Shown piece by piece: positions 1 through 7,943 of a stretch of DNA of 47,914 bases. The notes under the pieces were generated by a model that was not told the origin of the DNA, ran no database searches, and saw only the letters and a list, made by a program, of their open reading frames with translations. The stretch spans positions 1 to 47,914 of the forward strand of contig CASGAB010000007.1 in the NCBI GenBank assembly GCA_949299395.1. Direction: 5' to 3'. A program made the translations under genes and the position numbers. Every line of letters starts with the position of its first letter. Position 1 is the first letter of the stretch. Source of the stretch: an uncultured bacterium (GTDB lineage: Bacteria > Bacillota_I > Bacilli_A > RFN20 > CAG-826).

Positions 1-40
1 TTTTTATTTATTTGCCACATTTCACGGGGCTCTGAGTAGA

Positions 41-62
41 AAAAAAAGAGCCGAAGCTCTTA
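41..62 (-). terminator. Rho-independent terminator downstream of yebC
   Basis: Read on the minus strand, AAGAGC-TTCG-GCTCTT forms a compact stem with a UUCG-type tetraloop, followed directly by a run of T (the A-run at 41-47 on the plus strand). It lies about 70 bases past the yebC stop and is the obvious end of that transcript. Confidence 0.85.
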
Positions 63-133
63 TATTTCCCGATAATACCCCGTACTTTGTCGGAGTACCA
101 ACCTAACTTTTTGTCTCTTTTCTTAATATTTAA
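63..133 (-). other. GC-richer structured 3' block between yebC and its terminator
   Basis: Between the yebC stop and the terminator, the minus strand contains GGTACTCC-GACAAAGTAC-GGGGTATT and then ATCGGG. TACTCC can pair with GGGGTA, and CCGA with TCGG, as alternative pairings. The block is clearly richer in G and C than the AT-rich intergenic DNA elsewhere in the window. It could be a folded 3' UTR or a short RNA. I do not recognise a known RNA family in it. Confidence 0.3.
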
Positions 134-847
134 TTAGCAAGCACTTAAATCAACATTATGATAAACATTTTGGACGTCTTCACAATCATCAAGTTGATCT
201 AATAATTCTTTAAATTTAGTTAGTTCTTCTCCTACTAAAGTGATTCTATCATTAGCAAGCATTGTGATTTCTGCAACTTCATATTCTTCAATACCTAGAT
301 CTTTTAATGCTTCTTTAGCTTTTTCAAAATCAGATGGTGAAACAATAACTTCAACATCGCCATTATCATTATCAATTGATCTAACATCAACATCATTAAG
401 AATTAATGCTTCTTCTAAAGCACTTTCTTCACCACTAAATTTAAAATCTAATAAACCAACATGTTCAAAATTATAAGAAACTGAGCCAAGTTGTCCACCT
501 TTTCTAGTAATAATTGTTCTAACATTAACTAATGCTCTATTAGAATTATCTGTTAAAGTATCAACAATTAATAAAGAACCTGCTGGTCCTAAAGCTTCAT
601 ATCTACCTTCAATATAAGAAGTATTATCTCCACCTTGAGCTTTTTTAATTGCTCTATCAATAACATCTTTTGGACATTGTTTTCTATATTTATCAATTGC
701 ACTTCTTAAAGCAAGATTAGAGTTAGGATCAGGAACACCCTTTTTAGCGGCCATATAAATTTCTTTAGAAGCACGCATATAAATTGCGCTTTTCTTTTTA
801 GCAGTAGCTGCCATTGAAGCAGCTCTAACTTCAAAATGTCTTCCCAT
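134..847 (-). CDS. yebC: YebC/PmpR (TACO1) family protein, YebC_II type
   Basis: The protein has 237 residues, the usual length for the family. It begins with the characteristic MGRHFEVRAASMAATAKKKS and continues with KEIYMAAKKGVPDPNSN and NFEHVGLLDFKF, the pattern of the YeeN-like second YebC type. YebC proteins were long annotated as DNA-binding regulators; more recent work assigns bacterial and mitochondrial members a role in helping ribosomes through difficult (proline-rich) stretches, so a cytosolic translation role is most likely. The ATG at 847 has an AGGAG Shine-Dalgarno about 10 bases upstream. The gene stands alone with its own terminator. The family call is secure; the exact function is inferred from the family. 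Confidence 0.95.
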   Translation of the reverse strand: MGRHFEVRAASMAATAKKKSAIYMRASKEIYMAAKKGVPDPNSNLALRSAIDKYRKQCPKDVIDRAIKKAQGGDNTSYIEGRYEALGPAGSLLIVDTLTDNSNRALVNVRTIITRKGGQLGSVSYNFEHVGLLDFKFSGEESALEEALILNDVDVRSIDNDNGDVEVIVSPSDFEKAKEALKDLGIEEYEVAEITMLANDRITLVGEELTKFKELLDQLDDCEDVQNVYHNVDLSAC

Positions 848-949
848 AAACTTCTTTTCTCCTCTTTTTAATAATTAAATAAATAGTAATTAACTATATT
901 TATATCTATATTTATATATAAATGTAAATAAATCTTATTAATTTTATAT

Positions 950-973
950 CTTATTGAATACTTATTCAATAAG
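950..973. terminator. 24-base perfect inverted repeat after the secretion locus
   Basis: CTTATTGAATA and its complement form 11-bp arms around a 2-base centre. It lies about 20 bases past the stop of the last gene of the SipW-type operon. No clear T-run follows on the minus strand, so it is only a possible terminator or 3'-end stabiliser. Confidence 0.35.
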
Positions 974-991
974 AGTATATATATCTACATT

Positions 992-1783
992 TTAAAAAAA
1001 TGGTGTAAGAATAAAGCTAAGATGGACAGCACCTAACTCTCCATTATATGGTTCACTATTTAAGGTGTTGTATAAAGCTGTGACATCAATCGGATTATCT
1101 TTATCACCGTTTCTAAAATCTTTATCAAAGTTAGAATTATAAATAAATCTTCCATCTAAACTAAATGGAGTAGATTCATAGACTATATCATCATTAACTC
1201 CATCATTATTAGTATCAACTTCGTGTTCTCTAAATTCAAAGAAAGGATAAATAGTTAAATATTTTTCATCAGTTTGTAGAGAAAAATCAAAATATGTATC
1301 ATTATCTTCTTCCCCTTCATTAAGAGTAAAAGCAATATAATTTTGAATAAATCCACTTAATCTAATTTCTACTTTAACTTCAAAAAAACTTTGAGGAGGA
1401 ACTTCATTTCCTCCTACTCCAGTTGGTCCATTCCATCCACTAAATCCAACGGCTATAGAAGAAAATTGTTTTTCCATATCATCAAAAAATATTTCTCCAT
1501 GGAAATGATCTTCAAAGTCTTCACTTGATCTGTCAGTATAAAAAGCTAATCCACCATAGGTAGCAATATCACTATTATCGCCTTCTAAAATAAAAATATT
1601 AGGAGTATGAACATGAAAATTTTCTAAATAAGTTGATTCCGTAACATCAACATAAACTGCGTGATTACTAATATTTCCTTCTTCTCCAAAATCCCATAAA
1701 GCATAACCCGTGCCAAAAATAGTTAAAGCAGAAAGGGCGGTTAAACCAGTTAATATTAAAGCATGGAGACCTCTTTTATTCAT
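992..1783 (-). CDS. exported protein with SipW-type signal peptide
   Basis: I chose the ATG at 1783 (MNKRGLHA...) because AGGAGA lies about 7 bases upstream; the longer reading starting at 1807 has no such site. The start overlaps the end of the signal peptidase gene by 8 bases (ATGAATAA), so the two are translationally coupled. The N-terminus is positively charged, then hydrophobic, ending in GTGYALWDFGEE. This resembles signal peptides cut by SipW-like peptidases and is nearly identical to GTGFSLWHFGE in the protein at 6097-6720. The remaining ~230 residues are acidic, beta-strand-like and aromatic, with a DTNNDGVNDD stretch that looks like a Ca2+-binding Dx(D/N)xDG loop. There is no C-terminal anchor or sortase signal. 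Specific function is unknown; a secreted matrix or filament component is an inference from context. Confidence 0.75.
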   Translation of the reverse strand: MNKRGLHALILTGLTALSALTIFGTGYALWDFGEEGNISNHAVYVDVTESTYLENFHVHTPNIFILEGDNSDIATYGGLAFYTDRSSEDFEDHFHGEIFFDDMEKQFSSIAVGFSGWNGPTGVGGNEVPPQSFFEVKVEIRLSGFIQNYIAFTLNEGEEDNDTYFDFSLQTDEKYLTIYPFFEFREHEVDTNNDGVNDDIVYESTPFSLDGRFIYNSNFDKDFRNGDKDNPIDVTALYNTLNSEPYNGELGAVHLSFILTPFF

Positions 1784-2825
1784 GGTTATCTCCTTTTTCA
1801 TTACCAATAACTATATTATTAGTATTATCATCATTATTAATATCGTTGTTTTCACTATTTTCTAATGAATAGATTGTTGAACCACCTACAAATGTAGCAA
1901 AGTATTCATCTGTTGAATTATTAATAAGACGATATTCATAAGTATCTAAAAGAATTTCTTGATTATCTTCCAAATAAGTAATTCTTTTTTTATAAGCTTT
2001 ATCGATATTACATTCCGCAAAAGTTGCTAAAAGTAAGAAGAGAGCTGCACCAATTAAAGCAATAAAACCAATTTCACTCTTTATATAAGTTAAGGCAACA
2101 CCACATCCATAAGATTGATAACCATTATATTTACCGACTATATCTTTAAATTCTAAGTTTTGTTCATAAACTAAACTTGAAGCATTACTATCTCCTCTTA
2201 ATACATAAAAAGTTTTATTAGCGTCTTCATCTTTATTTATTTCAATAACTCTATGAACAATAACCATGTCTTGGTATTTATATGCAACAATATCATAGAG
2301 TTTAATATCTTCTTCACTATCTATTTTAGATATACCAATTAAAGCATATTGATTAATTTGATTATTTAAATCAAATTCTTCTAAATACTCATTCTTTTCA
2401 TTTTTTTCTTCCATTGAAGAAGTCATAATAACCATATAAGTAGTATTACCAATAAAAAGATTATCGTTATTTATTCTATAGCATAAACCTATAGAAAAAA
2501 TAACGATTAATATAGCAATAATAATTGAAGAAAAGATACCTAATATAACATGTAATCTTTTATCTACTTTTTCTTCTTCTTTTAAAGCTTCTTTAATAGT
2601 TAAATAAGGTCCTTTATTATTTTTTTGTTTTCTTAAATTAATTTTTAATGTATTAGCTTTAACTTCTTTAATTAAAGAATTATCTTCAAAACCAAAATTA
2701 ATATGTCTTACTTTATAGAAAGAATACAAAAAGAATAAACATGAAAAAATAATTGCTAAACCAATAATAACAAAGATTGCAACAATAATCGCAACAATCG
2801 CTAACTTCTCTTGACCACTCATCAT
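1776..2825 (-). CDS. sipW: ER/SipW-type signal peptidase I (S26B-like)
   Basis: This is a 349-aa membrane protein. It has N-terminal membrane segments near residues 7-36 and 92-115, an extracytoplasmic catalytic domain, a segment near 250-270 and a hydrophilic Asn/Asp-rich tail. The catalytic signature is that of archaeal/ER-type peptidases: MTSSM (Ser136/137) for the nucleophile, VIVHRVIEI with His191 in place of the bacterial Lys, and LRGDSN with Asp212. It is longer than Bacillus SipW (about 190 aa) because of the extra N-terminal segment and the tail. Its three neighbours all begin with putative export signals, so it is probably their dedicated maturase. Upstream spacing to the large exported protein gene is 59 bases and downstream it overlaps the next gene. 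The Shine-Dalgarno is poor: a GGGGG run lies rather far upstream of the ATG. Confidence 0.85.
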   Translation of the reverse strand: MMSGQEKLAIVAIIVAIFVIIGLAIIFSCLFFLYSFYKVRHINFGFEDNSLIKEVKANTLKINLRKQKNNKGPYLTIKEALKEEEKVDKRLHVILGIFSSIIIAILIVIFSIGLCYRINNDNLFIGNTTYMVIMTSSMEEKNEKNEYLEEFDLNNQINQYALIGISKIDSEEDIKLYDIVAYKYQDMVIVHRVIEINKDEDANKTFYVLRGDSNASSLVYEQNLEFKDIVGKYNGYQSYGCGVALTYIKSEIGFIALIGAALFLLLATFAECNIDKAYKKRITYLEDNQEILLDTYEYRLINNSTDEYFATFVGGSTIYSLENSENNDINNDDNTNNIVIGNEKGDNHE

Positions 2826-2884
2826 AATCTTATTTCTTTTTACCCCCTTTCTATTAAATAAATACTTAATTAAATTAATAAATA

Positions 2885-5800
2885 TTAATTACCAGGCATC
2901 TTTTCAATATATAAAACGTAGTGTTTTCTAATAACAAATTCACTAACAAATACTTCTGTAGTGACATTACCATATTCATCTATAGTAACCATAAATATTG
3001 TCAAACCCGTAACATGATCTCTAATACGATATTTTTGATTAGTTTCTCCATTAAAATAATCAGCCATCGCTTCTTCTAAAGTAGCACCATATGGAGAAAC
3101 ACCTGTTTTATAATAAACCCCATTTTCTTGAGGAGTAGCAACATCACCAACGAAAGTTTTTCTTTGCCAAATTAATTTAGTTGGATCAACTTGAGCAAAA
3201 AATTTACCTTCTTCATGAGTAGCATCTTCACTATAAATAGAAAGTTGAATGTTATAGTGTCTAAAAGCATAAAGATGTAATCTTTCACCACTATTAGCAT
3301 CACTTGTAAAATATAAAATAAAATCATAAACCCCTAAATATGAGTCGTGTAAAGGAATAAATGAATTACTAGCTGCATCATATTTAAAATAATAACCATA
3401 GCTAATAAAAACATCATCAATATTATCTTTACGATAAACAATTGAATCGGTTACTAAATCACTGAATTCACCTTTATCTTCATCAACATAAACCTCTGGT
3501 TTATGTATATATGAAGCAAAAGGCGGATTCATAAATGTTCCTAAATCTAAAGTAAATCTAGCTTCAATATCGTTTTTACTTAAAGCATTTCTAAAATCAA
3601 CATTTTTAATAACATAATATTGTTCGTTGTTAATTTTACTTACTGGATATTCTCTCAAAGAAGGATCATCTATGTTATTAATGATTTTGTGATCGTCAAA
3701 ATCATTAATAACATTATGTTCTTCTTCATGGTCATTTTCTAAGTTAGTACCAAAATTATCTTTAGATACTGAATCTTCTACTAAATAAACATTAGAAGTA
3801 TTTGTGCCTTCTTTTAACATTGAAGAAGATTCTTCATATGTATTATCACCCTTAAGGAATCTAATATCATAAACTCTTTCTAAACCAACTACAAAAAATG
3901 TTTTTCCAGACATTGTGGTATGAGTAATTACATCAGAAGAAAGGTTTTCATCAATTCCTTCAACAAGATTAATTTCTTTACCTGGATAAAGATCGACTAA
4001 TTTTGAATCAACATAATCTGCATAATTATTTTGATCTATTGGATTACCTTCAAATGTATCGCTTTTTCCACTTGTTGTATTATATGAAAAAACATAAACG
4101 TTATATAAACCTTCTCCATAAAGAAAAACACCATTAGAAGACTGATCTCCATTCCATAAAGTAAGATGGTTATTCGCATCTAAAGTAGGATACCACATTC
4201 CCCAATCAGCATCATTCCCATAAATAATCTCTGCACTTTGTAAATGAATATATTTATTTTGATAATAAGTTTTGTCAAAGTTGAAATTGAGCATACGAGC
4301 AGTTTCAATAGGAATATCTTCATCTTCAGCATCTTTATCATCGTAAAAGAAAAAATTATCATTCATATACCCTAAAACATCAGGGTCACTAACAGCTCTA
4401 TTTCTTTGATCAGTTAGATATTTACCGTACTCATTTTCATTACCAATTATTGGACCTGTACCCTCCTCGTTTTGCATTCTTGATAATATTTCGCTATCAC
4501 TAGGAGGATTAATACCAGCAAAATAACCTAAATTCTTAACATCAACATCAGGGACTTCGCTATCAGGAATATAGTCAAAATTTAATTTATAAGAATCTCT
4601 AAAACCACTATAATCACCGGTTGAAGCATAATTATTTTCTCCAGTACCATTACTAAAAATAGGGAATAAACGAATGATATTTTTTCCATCAACTACTTCT
4701 GTAACATAGTCTTCAAGATTTCGCATAATATCGAATAAACCTTGTGTATCAAAAGAAGTAAATGAATCTTCTAAATAATTTCCATTCGTTGTTTCGATAG
4801 AATATTGACCATCTTTAAAATAACCCCGACCAGCAAACGAGAAATTGTACCATGAATCAGAAATTTCAGTTCCCCCATTAGTAACTCTTTCCCTATCACC
4901 CATATCAGAGCTAGGAAAATGAATTACTGATTCATATAAATCAATAGGGAAGGCGCCTTTTACATTAATTTTTAAAGGTAAATATCTACCTAAGTTGTAA
5001 GAATCATTACCTTCAAATCGAGTAGTTAAGACATAGTTCTTTTCATCACCTACAGAGGTATTTCGGTAATTAAAACTGTTTCCATTAGCAAAATTAACAC
5101 GATTTTCTTGCCAATAGCCGAATCTATCTAGTCTATAGATATTATCATAGTTAAATTGTCCATTTTCCTTACTTAAAAAAGTATCTCCATGAACCTTAAA
5201 TCCTTCTTCGGTAGAAAAATTAAATGAACCATTAATACCATAACTACCATGTCCAGAATATCTATATTGATAATAAATTGGTAGTGTGTAATCTGAAGGA
5301 TCACCAAAATCTCGAGTAGCATATTCATAAGTGTAATGATAGTCGTCTTGACCTCTTCTATTCTCTTGTGAAGGTAAGTCAACATCATTTGTGTATTGAA
5401 CATATGTAGCTAATAACTTTTCTCTTTCATTAGGATCCGTAGAACTTCTTAATGAATCATAATTATCATTGATATAGTTGATATATTTTAAATCTCCCTT
5501 GGATGTATCCATTGGATCTAATGGCAAACTAACAAACGTATCTCTATAAACATAGTTATATTCACCATTTTCATCAATTTCGTTATATCCAAACCAATCT
5601 TCTGGTTTAATATCGGTTTCGGGAGAAACTAAATTTAAATAATTCTTGCCACTTAATTGATTATAGTAATATTGAGTATATAAAACAGAAGGGAAGAAAT
5701 AGATTTCGTATTCTTTTTCTTCTTCTTTAATACCAGTGTAATTTGCTTCAATATCATCAATATGTTTTTTACTACCTTCTCCACCGATTTCATGAGTTAC

Positions 5801-5944
5801 ACTAGGATTAAAGTTTTCACCGTAATAATGAAAATAAGCATATGCAAAAGAAGGTACGGCAATAAGTACACTTAAACATAATATTAAGAGAGTAAAGAAA
5901 ATAGATTTTCTTTTAATAGTTCTTTTATTAGTATAATTCTTCAT
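2885..5944 (-). CDS. large exported protein of the SipW-type locus (1019 aa)
   Basis: I do not recognise this protein. It starts with a basic stretch (KNYTNKRTIKRKS) and a hydrophobic core ending in AVPSFAYAYFHYYGE, again an aromatic-plus-GE pattern after the hydrophobic segment, as in the two smaller exported neighbours. The rest is a ~980-residue extracellular chain very rich in Tyr, Asn, Asp and Phe, with many short beta-type stretches and almost no Cys. I see no C-terminal membrane segment, LPXTG motif or catalytic motif. The start ATG at 5944 follows a purine-rich AAGAAGAAA. It is second in the locus, after the 207-aa gene and two hairpins, and just before the signal peptidase. A large matrix, adhesin or minor-fibre role is inference only. 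Confidence 0.75.
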   Translation of the reverse strand: MKNYTNKRTIKRKSIFFTLLILCLSVLIAVPSFAYAYFHYYGENFNPSVTHEIGGEGSKKHIDDIEANYTGIKEEEKEYEIYFFPSVLYTQYYYNQLSGKNYLNLVSPETDIKPEDWFGYNEIDENGEYNYVYRDTFVSLPLDPMDTSKGDLKYINYINDNYDSLRSSTDPNEREKLLATYVQYTNDVDLPSQENRRGQDDYHYTYEYATRDFGDPSDYTLPIYYQYRYSGHGSYGINGSFNFSTEEGFKVHGDTFLSKENGQFNYDNIYRLDRFGYWQENRVNFANGNSFNYRNTSVGDEKNYVLTTRFEGNDSYNLGRYLPLKINVKGAFPIDLYESVIHFPSSDMGDRERVTNGGTEISDSWYNFSFAGRGYFKDGQYSIETTNGNYLEDSFTSFDTQGLFDIMRNLEDYVTEVVDGKNIIRLFPIFSNGTGENNYASTGDYSGFRDSYKLNFDYIPDSEVPDVDVKNLGYFAGINPPSDSEILSRMQNEEGTGPIIGNENEYGKYLTDQRNRAVSDPDVLGYMNDNFFFYDDKDAEDEDIPIETARMLNFNFDKTYYQNKYIHLQSAEIIYGNDADWGMWYPTLDANNHLTLWNGDQSSNGVFLYGEGLYNVYVFSYNTTSGKSDTFEGNPIDQNNYADYVDSKLVDLYPGKEINLVEGIDENLSSDVITHTTMSGKTFFVVGLERVYDIRFLKGDNTYEESSSMLKEGTNTSNVYLVEDSVSKDNFGTNLENDHEEEHNVINDFDDHKIINNIDDPSLREYPVSKINNEQYYVIKNVDFRNALSKNDIEARFTLDLGTFMNPPFASYIHKPEVYVDEDKGEFSDLVTDSIVYRKDNIDDVFISYGYYFKYDAASNSFIPLHDSYLGVYDFILYFTSDANSGERLHLYAFRHYNIQLSIYSEDATHEEGKFFAQVDPTKLIWQRKTFVGDVATPQENGVYYKTGVSPYGATLEEAMADYFNGETNQKYRIRDHVTGLTIFMVTIDEYGNVTTEVFVSEFVIRKHYVLYIEKMPGN

Positions 5945-5972
5945 ATTTTCTTCTTTTGTATATGCTTATTAT

Positions 5973-5995
5973 AAACAATACTTAAAGTATTGTTT
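5973..5995. repeat. perfect 11-bp inverted repeat between exported-protein genes
   Basis: AAACAATACTT, one base, then AAGTATTGTTT. Together with the hairpin at 6003-6048 it sits in the 152-base gap between the small (207 aa) and large (1019 aa) exported protein genes. It could act as an attenuator or RNA 3'-end stabiliser separating their expression levels. Confidence 0.55.
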
Positions 5996-6002
5996 ATATA
6001 TA

Positions 6003-6048
6003 CCAAAAAATAATTAGAAATGTAAAACACCGTTCTAATTATTTTTGG
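6003..6048 (-). terminator. long hairpin/possible attenuator after the 207-aa gene
   Basis: On the minus strand, CCAAAAATAATTAGA pairs with TCTAATTATTTTTTGG, a 15-bp stem with one bulged base and a 15-base loop. It starts about 50 bases after the stop at 6097. The 3' arm is T-rich, so it may terminate part of the transcription coming from the first gene. Confidence 0.5.
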
Positions 6049-6096
6049 TTATATAGTTATGTTTTTTCTTATTAATAAGTTCAGTAGTAAATGAAA

Positions 6097-6720
6097 TTAT
6101 TCTAAATTTTCACCGATTTGGAATTCAAATTTAACTGTTTGTGATTTTAATAAATTAACAGCGTCATCATATTCACCTGATGTAGTTGGTTTCTTTTTCC
6201 AATTAAATAAAGTGTTATAAGTATCATCGACAGTATTAAGGTTAAAATTTAAAGTTCTAATATGATTTTCAAATAAATCGATGTTGTTGTAGTGGAATGA
6301 GAAACTTAATCGATCTTCTGAACCAAATTTATTTGATGTATAAAATTCTGTACCAATATCTGGGTTAACTTGCCAATCGAGGTAGTCTGCTAAATCAGCT
6401 GACATAGTAACATTAATACGTAAATCAACATATCGAGTTGCAGTGCTTTTTAATAAAACTTGGAAACGATTAGAATTATCAAATCTAATACCTGATTCTT
6501 TGTCATCAACACTATCACCTTGATCAAGAACTAATTTAGAAGGTGCTTCATTGAAATCAACGCTAACGCCATGTTCAACTTTACTTGTAAATTCAACATT
6601 TGTTGTATGAGTATTTGTTGCACGTGTTTCACCAAAATGCCAAAGTGAGAATCCGGTGCCAATAACTACTGCAGCAGTTAATAAAGGCATTAATGCCATA
6701 AACGTTTTTCTTTTTAACAT
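6097..6720 (-). CDS. small exported protein, first gene of SipW-type locus
   Basis: The protein has 207 residues. A basic N-terminus (MLKRK) and hydrophobic segment end in GTGFSLWHFGETRA, matching the GTGYALWDFGE of the protein at 992-1783, so both probably use the SipW-type peptidase encoded between them. The mature part (~175 aa) alternates polar and hydrophobic residues in the way expected of a beta-sandwich (for example YVDLRINVTMSADLADYLDW and TVKFEFQIG at the C-terminus). In size and layout it resembles TasA/CalY-type fibre subunits, but I cannot see diagnostic TasA sequence. The ATG is preceded by AGGAG about 12 bases upstream. First position, a long leader and a following hairpin suggest it is the most abundant product of the locus. 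Confidence 0.72.
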   Translation of the reverse strand: MLKRKTFMALMPLLTAAVVIGTGFSLWHFGETRATNTHTTNVEFTSKVEHGVSVDFNEAPSKLVLDQGDSVDDKESGIRFDNSNRFQVLLKSTATRYVDLRINVTMSADLADYLDWQVNPDIGTEFYTSNKFGSEDRLSFSFHYNNIDLFENHIRTLNFNLNTVDDTYNTLFNWKKKPTTSGEYDDAVNLLKSQTVKFEFQIGENLE

Positions 6721-6787
6721 ATTATAAAAAACTCCTAAAACAAAAACCTAACTCGCAAATAAAAACTATCTTGCGTTTAGTTTTTTT

Positions 6788-6817
6788 ACATTAGCAAAAT
6801 TTTTCGATAGTTTTCAA
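6788..6817 (-). promoter_or_regulatory. weak sigma-A-like promoter candidate for the secretion locus
   Basis: Minus strand: TTGAAA (6812-6817), 18-base spacer, TAATGT (6788-6793), about 70 bases upstream of the start at 6720. The -10 box is poor, so this is tentative. The adjacent TA-rich run offers other possibilities. Confidence 0.25.
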
Positions 6818-6833
6818 CAATTTCGACTACATT

Positions 6834-6852
6834 TATATATATATATATATAT
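6834..6852. repeat. TA dinucleotide repeat, nine units
   Basis: A pure TA run of 19 bases, 114-132 bases upstream of the start of the first exported-protein gene. Such tracts can change length by slippage and alter promoter spacing. No variation can be seen from one sequence. Confidence 0.8.
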
Positions 6853-6921
6853 GGCACAATTGCTAACTAATTTGTTAGTAATTATTAAAATTGTTAATAA
6901 TTTAATGATTATTTTATATAT

Positions 6922-7002
6922 AAAAATAGTTATATTATTGAAAAATGATAAAGAACAATTATTTTTATCATTTTTATAAATATTCTTAATATAACTATTT
7001 TT
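6922..7002. repeat. nested long palindrome (16-bp outer, 12-bp inner arms)
   Basis: The outer arms 6922-6937 and 6987-7002 are perfect complements (AAAAATAGTTATATTA). Inside them, 6941-6952 and 6964-6975 are also perfect complements (AAAAATGATAAA). Together they can form one long stem with an internal loop and an 11-base apical loop. It lies just upstream of the truA terminator on the plus-strand map. Confidence 0.8.
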
Positions 7003-7054
7003 ATTAGCTATAACCCCTATATAAATATCAAAGATAATAAATAAGTAAATAAAT

Positions 7055-7090
7055 AAAAAGAAGTAGAGATTCTTTGTTCTACTTCTTTTT
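7055..7090. terminator. terminator of the ecf-truA operon (bidirectional type)
   Basis: AAAAAGAAGTAGA pairs with TCTACTTCTTTTT around a 10-base loop, with T-runs in both orientations. It lies 50 bases after the truA stop on the minus strand and closes that operon. Confidence 0.85.
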
Positions 7091-7139
7091 AAATAATAAT
7101 ATAGTAGTTAGGCGAAACTAAATATATAGAAATATAAAG

Positions 7140-7943
7140 TTATTTATAATAAACCTTATATAAATATAAAGCTTTGCTATCTGCTTGATAATTTATTATT
7201 TTTCGATTATTTAAGTTATTTTTATCATCTAAATAAGATTTAATAGTAGTTAAATCAATTTTATTTTCTAAATACGCTAAAAAGGTACCAACTATTTTTC
7301 TAATCTCATAGCGCATAAAACCATTTCCTATAAAACTAATTTTTATAATCTTTTTATTATTAATTAATTTTATTTTTATATCATAGATTGTTCTAATAAA
7401 ATTATCAGTTTCATCAACTTCTTTAGATGTAAAATTAATAAAATTATGAGTTCCAATAAATAATTTAGAAACTTCCTTTAAGCGATTAATATCGCTTAAA
7501 GTAATATATTTACCCTTATATAATTCATAATTTCTTCTTAAAGGATCATAGTTTTCATCTATATTAATTAAATAATAATATTCTTTTTTTGTTGCACTAA
7601 AACGAGCAGAAAAAGAATTACTTACTTTTTGAATAGATTTAATAAAGATATCTTCACTAATTATTTTATTTATTCTTCTTTTAAAATCTTCTAAATTATC
7701 GAGTTTTTTATTAGTAAAGAAGTTAGCAACTTGATTAATGGCATGAACCCCTTTATCGGTTCTTCCACTCATATATAATTTAATATCTTTTTTATTTAAA
7801 ATAAGATTTAAAGCTTTAGTTAATTTTTCTTCAACACTTCTATTAGAAGGCTGAATTTGTGAACCAAAAAAGAGTGTTCCATCATAAGTAAAAACCATTT
7901 TATAGTTATATTTTTTATTTTTTAAATTGTTTTGATATTCCAT
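7140..7943 (-). CDS. truA: tRNA pseudouridine(38-40) synthase
   Basis: TruA converts U38-U40 in the anticodon arm of many tRNAs to pseudouridine. The 267-aa protein has the N-terminal YDGTLFFGSQIQ motif and the catalytic block SGRTDKGVHA with the nucleophilic Asp at residue 63. It also has IGTHNFINF and FMRYEIRKIVG motifs typical of the second half. Length is normal, with Lys/Asn enrichment reflecting base composition. The start at 7943 overlaps the end of ecfT by 22 bases, so it is the last gene of the classic Firmicute ecfA1-ecfA2-ecfT-truA operon, followed by a strong terminator. Confidence 0.96.
   Translation of the reverse strand: MEYQNNLKNKKYNYKMVFTYDGTLFFGSQIQPSNRSVEEKLTKALNLILNKKDIKLYMSGRTDKGVHAINQVANFFTNKKLDNLEDFKRRINKIISEDIFIKSIQKVSNSFSARFSATKKEYYYLINIDENYDPLRRNYELYKGKYITLSDINRLKEVSKLFIGTHNFINFTSKEVDETDNFIRTIYDIKIKLINNKKIIKISFIGNGFMRYEIRKIVGTFLAYLENKIDLTTIKSYLDDKNNLNNRKIINYQADSKALYLYKVYYK

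Larger units (their letters stand above)
6721..7054. other. long leader/intergenic region with palindromes and a TA repeat
   Basis: About 420 bases separate truA from the exported-protein locus and no gene is supported here. From the locus outward it holds: a Shine-Dalgarno (6732-6736); a possible 9-bp pairing in the leader between 6762-6770 and 6806-6814; a weak promoter candidate; a TA dinucleotide run at 6834-6852; and a large nested palindrome at 6922-7002. The organisation suggests regulation of the downstream (minus-strand) secretion locus. Confidence 0.5.

Noticed and set aside
1-39. Possible 3' end of a plus-strand gene (reading into TGA or TAG near 33-39)
   Set aside because: Only about ten codons, no terminator in that orientation, and two frames are equally possible; not enough to call.
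240-476. Plus-strand reading frame opposite yebC
   Set aside because: Antisense to a certain gene, Ser/Leu-rich composition typical of a complementary-strand artefact.
4180-5403. Two minus-strand frames inside the 1019-aa exported protein gene
   Set aside because: Both are alternative frames within one continuous long gene and have Met/Ile-rich nonsense-like sequence.
7105-7123. Small hairpin TAGTT-AGGCGA-AACTA sharing AGGCGAA with the hairpin at 47818-47842
   Set aside because: The shared part is only seven bases and the stems differ; likely coincidence, not a repeat family.
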